Shown: positions 1-9,468, numbered from the stretch's first letter. The stretch: DNA of 51,524 bases from Caulobacteraceae bacterium (GCA_947378235.1 CANCJE010000002.1:1-51524), one strand, 5' to 3'. Program-made: numbers and translations. The notes: generated from the letters alone by a model not told the origin.

Positions 1-336
1 GAAATGGCGGGGATGGAGCTGGGTCAGTACGGGATCACCGTCAACTGCATCTCGCCCGGCGCCATTGCCACGCCGATCTTCTTTGGCGGATCGTCTGTAT
101 CGGCCGGTCTCGACCCCGCCCATGCTGATGCCAAGATGGCCAAGCTGACCAAGAACCTGGCCAAGGCCACGCCGCTCCATCGCTCGGGCCTGCCGCATGA
201 CATTGCCACCGCCGCCCTGTTCCTCGCTTCGGATGAGGGGGCCTATATCAATTCCCACGATCTGGTCGTCGATGGCGGCATGATTGCTGGGGGCCGGACG
301 AGCTTTGAAACGGTTGCTCCCGGTGCCAATGTTTAG
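1..336 (+). CDS. SDR family oxidoreductase, C-terminal fragment
   Basis: The reading frame is open to the left edge, so only the last 112 codons are present; the ATG at 4 is internal. What remains is the C-terminal third of a classical short-chain dehydrogenase/reductase: the GITVNCISPGAIATP stretch follows the catalytic Tyr-Lys helix in this family, and the end shows LASDEGAYINSHDLVVDGGM, the usual cofactor and substrate closing segment. The Rossmann glycine motif and the catalytic Ser-Tyr-Lys lie outside the window, so substrate and cofactor cannot be judged. It is followed after 31 bases by the CoA-transferase gene on the same strand, so the two are probably co-transcribed. Confidence 0.9.
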   Translation, partial: EMAGMELGQYGITVNCISPGAIATPIFFGGSSVSAGLDPAHADAKMAKLTKNLAKATPLHRSGLPHDIATAALFLASDEGAYINSHDLVVDGGMIAGGRTSFETVAPGANV

Positions 337-367
337 TCAGCCAATCAGGCTCTAACAGGAGGCGACC

Positions 368-1540
368 ATGCTGCTTGAGGGTCTAAAGGTCGTTGAAATG
401 GCCACCTGGGTCGCAGGGCCCAGTTGCGCCGCCGTTATGGCCGACTGGGGTGCCGAGGTGATCAAGGTCGAGAGCCCGACCGGCGATGCGACCCGCACCT
501 TTCAACCCGACACCGCCGAAAGCCCGGGCAATCCCGTCTTCACAAATGAGAACCGGGGCAAGAAGGGCGTCGTCCTCAACATCACCACGCCCGAAGGTAA
601 GCGGGCGCTCAAGATCCTGCTCAGCCAAGCCGACATCTTCATCACCAATACCCGTCCCGGATCGCTCAAGCGCCTTGGCCTCGACTATGACAGCCTCAAG
701 GCCGAGATGCCCCGGCTGATCTATGCCGCAGTCACCGGCTATGGGCTGGTCGGCCCAGAGGCGGATGTGCCCGCCTTTGACATGACCGCCTTCTGGACCC
801 GCAGCGGCGTGGCCCACGCCACCATCCCGCCTGATCAAGAGCCTTTCACCTCGCGTCCCGGCTTTGGCGACCATGTGACGGCGCTGGCCACCGCCTCAGC
901 CGTACTCGCCGCCCTGCATGAGCGGGCATCGACCGGTCGGGGTCGCCTGGTAGAGACCAGCCTGATCCGAGCCGGAGCCTATGCCATCAGTTGGGATCTG
1001 GCCCTGCATCTGCGCTATGGCGAGGTGGTGACGGCTCAGCCGCGCAATGATCGGCCCAATGGCATAGCGGGCTATTTCCGCACCGCCGACGACCGCTGGC
1101 TCTGTATCGTTCCGCGCGCGCCCAACTGTTTTGACAAGATGATGACGGCGCTCGGCTATCTCGAGTTGATCGGTCAGGCGCGATTTGAGCCACCGATCAT
1201 CGACCTAGACACCACGCGAGAGGTCCGTGCCCTGTGCGATGCCGGCTTTGCCAAACTGACCTTAGAGCAGGCTGGAGCGCGGCTGGATGAGGTCGATCTG
1301 GCCTGGGCACCGATGAGCACCTTGGCCGATCTCGCCAACTCCGACATGGCCGAGGCGGCGGGCTGTTTCATAGAGGTCGAGGATGGCTGGGGCGGCACCT
1401 TCCGCGCGCCCGCCTCCCCGGCCCGCTTCCCGGAAGGCGCGCCACCCGTTGGCCGGGCTGCACCCAAGCTGGGCGAACATACCCGTGAGATTTTAGAAGC
1501 CGCTGGCCTGCGGCCCGATGAAATAGAGGCCCTGATCTAG
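368..1540 (+). CDS. CaiB/BaiF family (class III) CoA-transferase
   Basis: The 390-residue product has the length and order of family III CoA-transferases, which move CoA between carboxylic acids through an aspartyl thioester. The N-terminal Rossmann part carries GAEVIKVESPTGDATR (about 29-43) and the ENRGKKGVVLN segment (61-71). D138 in AFDMTAFWTRSG aligns with the catalytic Asp of the family. A good ribosome site (AGGAGGCGACC) precedes the ATG. Its position between an SDR and a serine hydrolase suggests CoA activation of a carboxylic acid made or consumed by this island. The acid itself cannot be named from sequence; racemases of the same fold are an alternative. Confidence 0.9.
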   Translation: MLLEGLKVVEMATWVAGPSCAAVMADWGAEVIKVESPTGDATRTFQPDTAESPGNPVFTNENRGKKGVVLNITTPEGKRALKILLSQADIFITNTRPGSLKRLGLDYDSLKAEMPRLIYAAVTGYGLVGPEADVPAFDMTAFWTRSGVAHATIPPDQEPFTSRPGFGDHVTALATASAVLAALHERASTGRGRLVETSLIRAGAYAISWDLALHLRYGEVVTAQPRNDRPNGIAGYFRTADDRWLCIVPRAPNCFDKMMTALGYLELIGQARFEPPIIDLDTTREVRALCDAGFAKLTLEQAGARLDEVDLAWAPMSTLADLANSDMAEAAGCFIEVEDGWGGTFRAPASPARFPEGAPPVGRAAPKLGEHTREILEAAGLRPDEIEALI

Positions 1541-1583
1541 GTCATCCCGACCCAGACCAACCCAATCCAAAGGAGAGAGCGTG

Positions 1584-2741
1584 ATGCGACTTCTGACTGG
1601 AATTGCCGTCCTATCCCTAAGCCTTGGCACAGCGGCCTTTGCCGCCGACCCGCCGACCCTGACCAACTCGGTCCTATCTTGGACGCCCAAGCAGCAGGCT
1701 TGGGGCTACCGCCATATGGAAGATGCCTTCCCCGTTAAGTTGGTTGCGCGCGGTGCCACTGTGCGTGAGTTGCCCAAGGCGGCGCAGGAGATCAACCCGA
1801 CCTGGACTTGGCAAGGCAAGCCGCAAACCATCGCCAACTACATGAAGACGATGAACACCTCGGGCCTTCTGGTTCTCCAGGACGGCAAGATCGTCTTGGA
1901 ACGCTATGGCCTAGGCCGAACGCCGCAGGAACGCTGGACCTCTTTTTCCGTCGCCAAGTCGGTGACCTCCATCCTCGTCGGTGCAGCAATCGCCGATGGC
2001 AAGATCACGAGCCTGAACGACAAGGTCAGCACCTATCTGCCCGAGCTCAAGGGCAGCGCCTATGATGATGTCTCGGTGCGTCAACTGATCACCATGACCT
2101 CTGGCGTCAAATGGAATGAGGACTACCAGGACCCCAATTCGGACGTGGCCCGCGTCGGGCTTCAGGTCGATGAGCCGGGCGTTAATCCGATCATCTCCTA
2201 CATGCGCAAACTGCCTCGTGCTCACCCGCCCGGCACCAAGTTTGTCTACAATACTGGCGAGACCGATCTGACCGGTCTCTTGGTCTCGACTGCCGTGGGC
2301 AAGCCACTCTCGACCTATATGTCCGAGAAGATCTGGCAGCCTTACGGCATGGAGCAGGATGCGGTCTGGATGACGGACCAAGGCGGTCATGAGCGCGGCG
2401 GATGCTGCCTGTCCATGACCCTTCGCGACTATGCAAGACTAGGCCAGTTTCTGCTCGAAGACGGCGTCGCCCAAGGTAAGCCGATGGTCCCTGAAAGATG
2501 GGTCGAACTGGCCACCTCCTACCAAAATGATTTTGGCAAGGAGCGGGGCTACGGCTTTTTCATGTGGATCATCCCCGGCGGCTATGCAGCGGAAGGCATC
2601 TTTGGTCAGCAGATCTATGTCTTCCCGCAGGACAAGCTGGTCATTGCCGTCAATTCGGCTTGGGCTTCGGCGGACAAGGAACTGGACTGGATCGCGCAAG
2701 AGGAAATGGCCCGAGCCGTTCGCGCGTCGCTGGTCAAATAG
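1584..2741 (+). CDS. Secreted serine hydrolase, class C beta-lactamase/esterase family
   Basis: An N-terminal signal peptide (about residues 1-21, ending AAFAA) marks a periplasmic enzyme of the penicillin-binding/beta-lactamase class C fold, the group that includes 6-aminohexanoate-dimer hydrolase and esterases. The catalytic motif SxxK is visible as S-V-A-K (about 122-125 from this start) followed by a Tyr motif in FVYNTGETDLTGLL. An FGQQIYVFPQ segment near the C-terminus takes the place of the third motif. The preceding GTG at 1581 is also in frame; I prefer the ATG at 1584 because AGGAG at 1571-1575 is then eight bases away. The substrate is probably an ester or amide; true beta-lactamase activity is not implied. 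Confidence 0.85.
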   Translation: MRLLTGIAVLSLSLGTAAFAADPPTLTNSVLSWTPKQQAWGYRHMEDAFPVKLVARGATVRELPKAAQEINPTWTWQGKPQTIANYMKTMNTSGLLVLQDGKIVLERYGLGRTPQERWTSFSVAKSVTSILVGAAIADGKITSLNDKVSTYLPELKGSAYDDVSVRQLITMTSGVKWNEDYQDPNSDVARVGLQVDEPGVNPIISYMRKLPRAHPPGTKFVYNTGETDLTGLLVSTAVGKPLSTYMSEKIWQPYGMEQDAVWMTDQGGHERGGCCLSMTLRDYARLGQFLLEDGVAQGKPMVPERWVELATSYQNDFGKERGYGFFMWIIPGGYAAEGIFGQQIYVFPQDKLVIAVNSAWASADKELDWIAQEEMARAVRASLVK

Positions 2742-2865
2742 GGCTTAGCGCCGATCCCTTGCCAACCTAAGCCTTAGCGCCTTAGGGTCGAGGCCAAGAT
2801 GAGAAGAACCAGCCCGGCGGGGCCTTAGCCCTGCCGGTCACGCCAATAGCACCCCGGAGTTCGTC

Positions 2866-4077
2866 ATGAACCGTTTCGCCATCGCACTTATCGCCGCTTC
2901 GGCCCTTGTCTCTGTGGCGCAGGCCAAGGTCATTGCGGTGAACCCCGGACCCGATGTGCAAGAGGCGATCCAGACCGCGCTCTTGGATGCCAAGCCCGGC
3001 GATACGGTCCAACTGGCACCGGGGCGGTATGATCTCACAGACGGGCTCTCGCTCGATATCAATGACGTGACGGTCAAGGGCGCAGGCACCCAAGCGACAG
3101 TCCTGTCCTTCAAGGGCCAAAAGGGCGCGGGCGAAGGCCTGTTGATCACCTCTGATCGCGTCACGGTTCGCGACCTCGCCGTCGAAGATAGCCGCGGTGA
3201 TGGGATCAAGTCCAAAGGCGCAGACGAAATCAGCTTCATCAATGTGAGGGTCGAATGGACTGGCGGGCCAAACGAAAAGAACGGCGCCTACGGTGTCTAT
3301 CCCGTGGCCTCGACCAATGTTCTGATCGAACGCGTGACGGTGAAGGGGGCCTCCGACGCGGGTATCTATGTCGGTCAGTCCAAGAATATCATCGTCAAGA
3401 ACAGCCGCGCAGAGTTCAATGTCGCCGGGATCGAGATCGAGAACTCGATCAATGCCGATGTGTTCGACAATGTCGCGACCCATAATGCAGGCGGCATCCT
3501 CGTTTTCGACCTGCCAAACCTGCCGCAGATGGGTGGAAACTCCACGCGTCTGTTCCGCAATCAGGCTGTTGATAATGACACCCCAAACTTCGCGCCAAAG
3601 GGCAATATTGTTGCGGGCGTACCGACTGGAACCGGCATCATGATCATGGCCAATCGCAACATTCACGTCTTTGACAACGCCATCTCGGGCAACCAAACCG
3701 CCGGGGTGATGGTGGTCAGCTACAATCAGAACTTCACCGACAAGAGCTACAACCCGCTGCCTCGTGACATTGTCTTGCGCGACAACCGCATCGGCAAGAA
3801 TGGCTGGGACCCGAAATTTGATGGGGGCTCTATGATTGCCAAGCAACTGGGCGGATCACTGCCTCCTGTCCTTTGGGACGGGATTGTTCGGTTTGAGGGC
3901 CTACCGGATCTGGCTCAGGTGCGGTTCAGTGATGGCCCAGTCCTGAACCTGAACCTTCCCGCCCCCGGGCAGGTCGACAAGGCAAGGCCGACCATCACCA
4001 AGTCCGTCGGCGACGCCAAGATCGCAGAGCCTGCTGCCGTTGTTCTGCCCAAGCGTCAGGCTGATCTGTCTCTATGA
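2866..4077 (+). CDS. Right-handed parallel beta-helix repeat protein paired with diheme cytochrome
   Basis: The 403-residue product starts with a clear signal peptide (1-20, ending VAQA). It continues with repeated beta-helix rungs of the form IxVxNxxxxxNxxGIxIxNS between about 70 and 320, including several asparagine-ladder steps. The arrangement resembles the family I know as TIGR03805, which is characteristically encoded next to an HNE_0200/SO_2930-type cytochrome (TIGR03806). That is exactly the situation here: its stop overlaps the next start in an ATGA. No catalytic residues of polysaccharide lyases were recognised, so a carbohydrate-lyase role would be a guess. It is probably periplasmic or surface-exposed and works with the cytochrome. 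Confidence 0.85.
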   Translation: MNRFAIALIAASALVSVAQAKVIAVNPGPDVQEAIQTALLDAKPGDTVQLAPGRYDLTDGLSLDINDVTVKGAGTQATVLSFKGQKGAGEGLLITSDRVTVRDLAVEDSRGDGIKSKGADEISFINVRVEWTGGPNEKNGAYGVYPVASTNVLIERVTVKGASDAGIYVGQSKNIIVKNSRAEFNVAGIEIENSINADVFDNVATHNAGGILVFDLPNLPQMGGNSTRLFRNQAVDNDTPNFAPKGNIVAGVPTGTGIMIMANRNIHVFDNAISGNQTAGVMVVSYNQNFTDKSYNPLPRDIVLRDNRIGKNGWDPKFDGGSMIAKQLGGSLPPVLWDGIVRFEGLPDLAQVRFSDGPVLNLNLPAPGQVDKARPTITKSVGDAKIAEPAAVVLPKRQADLSL

Positions 4078-5129
4078 GGCGCTGGCTTGCGGGGCTTGCA
4101 GCCCTTATCTGTCTTGGTGGGAGCACGCCGCCGCCTGGGGTCGCGCTAGAGGCTTTGCTGGCAGACGCGCCTGCGCCAAGGCTCTCAGACTACCAGCTCT
4201 TTACCGATCCAGCGGGCCATCAGCCCAATGCCGGACTGACGCCCTATGGCCTCAACAGCCCACTCTTCACGGACTATGCGGTCAAATCCCGTTTCGTCTT
4301 TCTGCCGCCAGGAAAAGCGGCGGTCTTTACGAAGGTTGGCGTTCTAGATTTCCCGGTCGGAGCGGTGCTGATCAAGACCTTCGCCTATCCGGCCGATATG
4401 AGACGGCCCAATGAGGCTGTGCGCTCGATTGAGACCCGGCTGCTCATCCGCAAGACCTCTGGGTGGGTGGCGCAGACCTACAGGTGGAACGCCGATCAGA
4501 CCGACGCGGTCTTGAAACGGGCGGGCGCGCGTGTGGATGTGGCCTTCATTGACCAAACCGGCCAACCGCGCCGGATCGACTATGCCATTCCCAATCAGAA
4601 CCAATGCAAAGAGTGCCATCAGCTCGATGAGACCCTGACGCCGATCGGTCCCAAGGCGCGCAATCTCAACGGAACCTTTGCCTATGGCGAGGGCCAAGAG
4701 AACCAACTGGACCATTGGGTCCGAAAGGGCCTGCTGAGCGGTGCCCCACCGCTGCATCAGGTGCCTCGAACAGCCCGCTGGAATGATGTCAGCGCGCCTC
4801 TGAATGATCGCGCGCGGGCCTATCTAGACGCCAACTGCGCCCATTGTCACAACCCCCGCGCGGCCGCGAGCAATTCAGGCCTATTTTTGACCCTCGAAGA
4901 AAACCGCTCCCCGGCCTTGGGCTTTGGCAAACAACCGGTAGCCGCCGGACGCGGCGCAGGCGATCTCAAGGTTGGGATTGATCCGGGCCACCCGGATCGA
5001 TCCATCCTGACCTATCGGATGGCATCAACAGAGCCTGGCGTCATGATGCCGGAATTGGGCCGCACGGTGCTCGATCAAGAGGGCCTAGATCTGATCCGCC
5101 AGTGGATAGGGCAGATGAAGACGCCCTAA
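4074..5129 (+). CDS. Diheme c-type cytochrome, SO2930/HNE_0200 family
   Basis: The 351-residue product has a short hydrophobic N-terminal export signal and two haem c motifs: C-K-E-C-H at residues 178-182 and C-A-H-C-H at 255-259. The NSPLFTDYAVKSRFVFLPPG block near 61-80 and the NPRAAASNSGLFL region after the second haem are typical of this family. It should be a periplasmic electron-transfer protein. It overlaps the beta-helix gene by four bases, so translation is coupled. The physiological redox partner is unknown, and the pairing with a beta-helix protein suggests a substrate-oxidising complex, but this is inference. Confidence 0.88.
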   Translation: MRRWLAGLAALICLGGSTPPPGVALEALLADAPAPRLSDYQLFTDPAGHQPNAGLTPYGLNSPLFTDYAVKSRFVFLPPGKAAVFTKVGVLDFPVGAVLIKTFAYPADMRRPNEAVRSIETRLLIRKTSGWVAQTYRWNADQTDAVLKRAGARVDVAFIDQTGQPRRIDYAIPNQNQCKECHQLDETLTPIGPKARNLNGTFAYGEGQENQLDHWVRKGLLSGAPPLHQVPRTARWNDVSAPLNDRARAYLDANCAHCHNPRAAASNSGLFLTLEENRSPALGFGKQPVAAGRGAGDLKVGIDPGHPDRSILTYRMASTEPGVMMPELGRTVLDQEGLDLIRQWIGQMKTP

Positions 5130-5251
5130 GCGCTTTGACCGTTTCACGGGTGCAAGCCAGATCCTCAGCACGACGTGTTACGAGTTGCCGATGCTCCTCA
5201 GCGGCCTGCTGCCTCATGGGCAGAGGCCGTTAACCGCTTGCAGAAAATTAC

Positions 5252-5264
5252 TTTGAATACTAAC
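5252..5264 (+). promoter_or_regulatory. Candidate operator upstream of the TonB receptor
   Basis: TTTGAATACTAAC lies 46 bases before the receptor start. It matches 11 of 13 positions of the palindromic TTAGAACACTAAC found between the divergent MarR and MetE-like genes (13437-13449). Related sequences occur at 9469-9481 and 19749-19762. I infer a common regulator, most simply the MarR protein encoded at 12779-13360; no binding is shown by sequence alone. Confidence 0.4.
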
Positions 5265-5310
5265 CTCTTGTCAGCGCCGTCATAGGACGCTGTAAAATTA
5301 GGGGGAAACT

Positions 5311-7542
5311 GTGAAAACGAACATCTTGCTTAGTGCGAGCATGGCTGTGTTGGCCATGGCGTCGTCAACTGCCTACGCGGCTACCGAGGCGTCAGCCAAG
5401 GTCAACGAGATCATCGTTACGGCCACCAAGCGGGCTCAAACCCTGCAGGAAGTGCCCATTTCCCTCGCCGCTGTTACTGGCGACACATTGGACGCTCAGG
5501 CTGTTCGTCAGTTCACGGACCTCCAGTCCATGGTGCCGAACCTTCAGATTGACCAGACCAACGGCAACTATGCCATCACGATCAGAGGTCTTGGCCCCGG
5601 TCCAGGCAACCTCGCCTTCGAACAGTCCGTCGGTCTGTTTGTTGACGGCGTCTATTCCAGCCGGGCCCGATCCCTGCAAACCGCCTTCCTTGACGTCGAA
5701 CGGGTCGAGGTTGTGCGGGGTCCTCAAGGGGCGCTGTTTGGTAAGAACACCAATGCTGGTGCGATCAGCGTTATCTCGCGCGCGCCAAGCCACGACTATC
5801 AGGCCGAGGTTCGTGCCGGCGCTGAGATGGCCGTCGGCGGTTGGAGCAGCAGCGGTTTCATCACGGGCGGCCTATCCGAAAAGGTCAGCGCACGTCTATC
5901 GGTCTCGGCGGGTTCTGACGGGGCCTATATCCATAACCGCTTGACCAAGAAGGATGAATATTCGACCGACTATCGCGGCGTTCGCGGTCAGGTCCGTTGG
6001 GACATCAGTCCAAACCTCGATGCAACCTTCAAGCTCGAAGGCAGCAAGAACGATATTGATGGCGGCAACATCGTCTTCAATCGTTTGGGTACCAATGCTC
6101 TGAGCATCGCGGCGCGTAATGCTGCGGGTGGTGCCGGTACGGCTCAAGAATGGCCGTCCTTCTGGCGCACGGCCGCGACTGAGCGCCCGGAGCAGAACAA
6201 CACCCAAACCGGTGCCGGAACCGCGACGGTCAATTGGCGCACAGACAATTGGAAGTTCACCTCGATCACCTCTTATCTGGTGATCCACTCACGTCAACAG
6301 ATCGACAGCGACGTCAGCGCCCTGTCCCTACTTGACGTCAATCAGGCTGAAGATTCCAACCAGTTCTTCCAAGAAATCCGCGGCATCGGCGCTATCGGGA
6401 AAAATCTCGATATCAGCACCGGCGCGACCTACATGAAGACCAAGCTTAAGATCACCCAGCGGGTTTGGTATTTAGGCGCCGCAAACGGCCTTCCTGCCTA
6501 TCAGGCCTTCGCGACCCGCGGTTTCTATCAGGATGGCTATTCCATCTCGCCCTACGTGTCGGTCGACTATCGACTGAGCAGCAAGCTCTCGCTCGATGCC
6601 AGCGTCCGTTACAATAAGGAAAACAAGACCGCGAACATCGTCTCCTTCTACACCGGTGCGCTCCCAGCCTCCGTGATCCCCTATAATCTCGACGGCGATA
6701 AGACTGAAAATCTATGGGATTATTCCGCCAAGCTTCAGTACAAAATCAACTCGGATGCTCAGGTCTATCTGAGCTATGCCACCGGCACCAAGGGCGGCGG
6801 CTTCATCTCCAACGATGGCAATCTGAAATATAACATCCTCTATCTTGGCCAGAAGATGAGCTACGAGCCTGAAAAGGCTAAGTCTTGGGAGTTGGGTACC
6901 AAGTTGCGCCTGTTGGATGGCAAGGGCGATTTGAACATTGCCTTGTTCTCAACCGATTTTGTCAATCTGCAGGTCTCGTCCTACACCGGCACGGGCTTTA
7001 CGACCGGCAATGCGGCGGGCGCGATCTCCAAGGGTATTGAGGTTGAGTCCAACTGGCGGCCAACGAGCAATATCAGCTTCGGCGGTAGCGGGTCCTATCT
7101 TGACGCCACCTATTCTGACTATCCCGGTGCCGCCTGCGCCTTCAATGCGCCTGTGACCTGCGTGGCCAAGACCAACAACCTCAAGGGCTATGACCTAACC
7201 CGCGCTCCAAAGTGGAAGGGCAATCTCTATCTGCAACTCCAGGGACAGGTCGGTGAGAACCTGCAAGCCTCCGCGCGCATTGCGGCGGACTATACAGATC
7301 TGGTCTATTATCAGTCCGACATGAACCCTTTGAACGCCCAAAAGGCCTTCACCAAGTTCAATGGCCGAATTGGCATAAAGAATGATGTCCACAATTGGGA
7401 AATTGCCTTGGTTGGTCGCAACCTGTCGAACAAAGCAACCTTCAGTCAGGCCTTCAACGTGCCTCTGATCGGCAGCAACAGTCACGGCGCAATGATGAAT
7501 CCACCTCGGACCGTGTCGCTAGAACTGTCTAAGCGTTTCTAA
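5311..7542 (+). CDS. TonB-dependent outer-membrane receptor
   Basis: The 743-residue protein starts at a GTG preceded by a GGGGGAAACT ribosome site and has a signal peptide ending AYA-A near residue 24. The plug domain is recognised by NEIIVTATKR at about 32-41, VPISLAAVTGD, the IRGLGPGPGN segment and VERVEVVRGPQGALFGKNTNAGAI. The remainder is a beta-barrel with alternating aromatic strands and a terminal Phe typical of outer-membrane insertion. It belongs to the broad sphingomonad/caulobacter group that imports plant-derived or aromatic compounds and siderophores. Placement at the head of the catabolic island suggests uptake of that island's substrate. A hairpin follows the gene. Confidence 0.95.
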   Translation: MKTNILLSASMAVLAMASSTAYAATEASAKVNEIIVTATKRAQTLQEVPISLAAVTGDTLDAQAVRQFTDLQSMVPNLQIDQTNGNYAITIRGLGPGPGNLAFEQSVGLFVDGVYSSRARSLQTAFLDVERVEVVRGPQGALFGKNTNAGAISVISRAPSHDYQAEVRAGAEMAVGGWSSSGFITGGLSEKVSARLSVSAGSDGAYIHNRLTKKDEYSTDYRGVRGQVRWDISPNLDATFKLEGSKNDIDGGNIVFNRLGTNALSIAARNAAGGAGTAQEWPSFWRTAATERPEQNNTQTGAGTATVNWRTDNWKFTSITSYLVIHSRQQIDSDVSALSLLDVNQAEDSNQFFQEIRGIGAIGKNLDISTGATYMKTKLKITQRVWYLGAANGLPAYQAFATRGFYQDGYSISPYVSVDYRLSSKLSLDASVRYNKENKTANIVSFYTGALPASVIPYNLDGDKTENLWDYSAKLQYKINSDAQVYLSYATGTKGGGFISNDGNLKYNILYLGQKMSYEPEKAKSWELGTKLRLLDGKGDLNIALFSTDFVNLQVSSYTGTGFTTGNAAGAISKGIEVESNWRPTSNISFGGSGSYLDATYSDYPGAACAFNAPVTCVAKTNNLKGYDLTRAPKWKGNLYLQLQGQVGENLQASARIAADYTDLVYYQSDMNPLNAQKAFTKFNGRIGIKNDVHNWEIALVGRNLSNKATFSQAFNVPLIGSNSHGAMMNPPRTVSLELSKRF

Positions 7543-7551
7543 ACTAAGGTT

Positions 7552-7579
7552 GGGGGTGGGTCCGAAAGGATCTACCCCT
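7552..7579 (+). terminator. Probable hairpin terminator after the TonB receptor
   Basis: GGGGGTGGGTCC (7552-7563) pairs with GGATCTACCCCT (7568-7579), counting G-U wobbles, around a GAAA tetraloop. It sits 10 bases after the receptor stop. The following CGCCTCTTTCGC is only weakly T-rich, so it may terminate inefficiently or mainly protect the 3' end. Confidence 0.5.
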
Positions 7580-7642
7580 CGCCTCTTTCGCGTCCCTCCT
7601 ATAGCCTCGGCTTTGGGATCAACCACCAAGGAGCCCTGATTA

Positions 7643-8890
7643 ATGGGCCAATCAGACGATATCCAGCATCTCCAATCGCGCGCCAACCCCGACAAACACT
7701 GGCTTTCGGCGGCTGACCTGAAGGCTCTAACACCTCAGTCCCTAACCGCGCGTACCGAAGGCCTGAAGGGTCTGCTCTCTGAAAACGCACGACGGGCTGA
7801 GATGGCGCGCCATCCGGTTGATGCGGTCTGGGATGAGATCCGAAAGACCGGCGTCTTCTATCATTTCGTACCCAAATGCTATGGCGGGCTGGAATTTGAC
7901 GTCCAATCCTTCATCGACGCCATGCTGCCCCTGTCAGAAGGCTGTTCCTCGACAGGATGGGTGACCGCCTTTTGCGTCGAGCATAACTGGCTTTTGACCC
8001 AGTTCCCCAAGCAGGCTCAGGACGAGATCTTCGGCTCGCACCCCTATGTTATTGCGCCCGGTGTCACCAATCCTATGGGCCGCGCCAAGGCCGTTGATGG
8101 CGGCTTTCTGCTCAGCGGCCAATGGCGCTGGGGCACGGGCGTCATGCATTCAGACTGGATCATGGCCTATGGCGCGATCGCCAGCGCAGAGGGTCCGCCC
8201 CAGATCCGGTTCTTCATCTTCCCGACCTCAGAAGGCCGGATCGTTGATAGTTGGCACGTCGATGGCATGTGCGGCACCGGCAGCCATGATGTGGTTGCAG
8301 ATCAGGTCTTTATTCCAGAGCACCGGTCTTTCGAAGTCGCTGGGCTGAGAGACGGACGCGGAAACGGCGCGGCCCTCTATGACAATCCGATCTATCGCAT
8401 GCCAATGATGCCCTTCTTGGCCCTAACCGCCGCCATACCGGCCATTGGCACGGCCCGGGCCGCTGTCGCCCATTTCAAATCCTATATGTCAGAGCGGCAA
8501 GTCTATCTGACCGATCTGAAACAGTCCGATAAGCCCGCATCCCAGATGAGGCTGGGCCATGCCGATATGCAGGCGCGAACCGCCGAGATGCTGGTCCGCG
8601 ACGCCGGTCACAAGATCATGAAGATGGCCAACCAGATCGAGGCCCCGACGGCCGAGCAGCGCGTCGCCGTGCGGATGCAGATCGCCTACGCCATGGACCT
8701 GTGCCGTAATGTCATCAGCCTCGCGTCGGCTGCTAGTGGATCCAGTGCTCACTTCGTCACGAACCCGATCCAGCGCGCCTTGCGCGACATCAATGTCATG
8801 TCCAGCCATGTGGTCTATGACCTCGATACAGTCAGCGAACTGCACGGTCGCGCCTTGGTAGGACTGCCGATGAACTCTCCACTGGTCTGA
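7643..8890 (+). CDS. Acyl-CoA dehydrogenase-like flavin-dependent monooxygenase
   Basis: The 415-residue product has the acyl-CoA dehydrogenase fold in the version used by group D flavin monooxygenases such as HsaA, DszC and pigment hydroxylases. The N-terminal helical part contains GVFYHFVPKCYGGLEFD (about 71-87). The middle beta domain has VDGGFLLSGQWRWGTGV, the position where this group shows G-x-W-xx-xSG rather than the acyl-CoA motif. The C-terminal helices include SSAHFVTNPIQRALRDINVMSSHV, typical of the type 2 C-terminal domain. Such enzymes hydroxylate aromatic or alicyclic rings with reduced flavin supplied by a separate reductase, which is not in this window. The start is ATG after AAGGAGCCCTGATTA. 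Confidence 0.85.
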   Translation: MGQSDDIQHLQSRANPDKHWLSAADLKALTPQSLTARTEGLKGLLSENARRAEMARHPVDAVWDEIRKTGVFYHFVPKCYGGLEFDVQSFIDAMLPLSEGCSSTGWVTAFCVEHNWLLTQFPKQAQDEIFGSHPYVIAPGVTNPMGRAKAVDGGFLLSGQWRWGTGVMHSDWIMAYGAIASAEGPPQIRFFIFPTSEGRIVDSWHVDGMCGTGSHDVVADQVFIPEHRSFEVAGLRDGRGNGAALYDNPIYRMPMMPFLALTAAIPAIGTARAAVAHFKSYMSERQVYLTDLKQSDKPASQMRLGHADMQARTAEMLVRDAGHKIMKMANQIEAPTAEQRVAVRMQIAYAMDLCRNVISLASAASGSSAHFVTNPIQRALRDINVMSSHVVYDLDTVSELHGRALVGLPMNSPLV

Positions 8891-8898
8891 TCGACAGG

Positions 8899-9399
8899 CT
8901 AGCGGATGGCAAAGATCCAGTGGCGAATGCCCCACGGCATCCACTGGCCACAGCCGACCGCCAAGATGCCATTGAGCCACAGATGCTCCGGATCGCTGGT
9001 CTCAAAGACGGGCGCAATGCGGATATAGTAGCTGGCAGGGTCGACCTCGGTCACCTCAGGGTCACGGATCTGTATTGACGCAGCCTTGGGTATGACACTG
9101 CGCCCCGTATAGGTGACATGGATGAGGCCGCCATTGGCCGTGCGCCAAAGGGACCGCGCGTCGAACAGGCCGCAGGCCATATCGGGCTCCAACGCGCCGT
9201 TCTGCGACCAGTTTCCGCCGCCGGGCAAGATCTCACCCTTCAGGCGCGCTCCCTCGAATGAGCCGCCGGTAATATATCCCACCCGACGCTCGCTAAAGGG
9301 CGACTGTCCGAGCGACAGGATCGGTCCTTTGACGTGAAAATCAGCGACGCAGAGGGGCTCGTGGTCCAATCGGTCCCAGGTGAAGGGCTGTTCCATCAT
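8899..9399 (-). CDS. DUF3237 domain protein (copy 1)
   Basis: The 166-residue product belongs to the DUF3237/UPF0311 family. It has the pattern seen in this family: GxxGYITGGSFEGxRLKGEILPGGGNW, followed by DARSLWRTANGGLIHVTYTGR and YYIRIAPVFETSDPEHLWLNGI. No enzymatic role is established. It is the paralogue of the gene starting at 9545, from which it diverges across a 145-base intergenic stretch. No signal peptide is seen, so it should be cytoplasmic. The stop lies eight bases from the stop of the convergent monooxygenase gene. An ATG-ATG pair opens the gene, with AGGA upstream favouring either codon. Confidence 0.85.
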   Translation of the reverse strand: MMEQPFTWDRLDHEPLCVADFHVKGPILSLGQSPFSERRVGYITGGSFEGARLKGEILPGGGNWSQNGALEPDMACGLFDARSLWRTANGGLIHVTYTGRSVIPKAASIQIRDPEVTEVDPASYYIRIAPVFETSDPEHLWLNGILAVGCGQWMPWGIRHWIFAIR

Positions 9400-9468
9400 T
9401 GATCCTATTTCTGTCCGTGGCGTGAGAATGACGACAGGCCTTTATCCAGTTGCCAAGGGACAAAATAT

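Noticed and set aside
2782-3846. Minus-strand open frame of 354 codons
   Set aside because: It lies across the beta-helix gene, whose frame has a signal peptide, repeat rungs and a coupled neighbour; the antisense product shows no domain.
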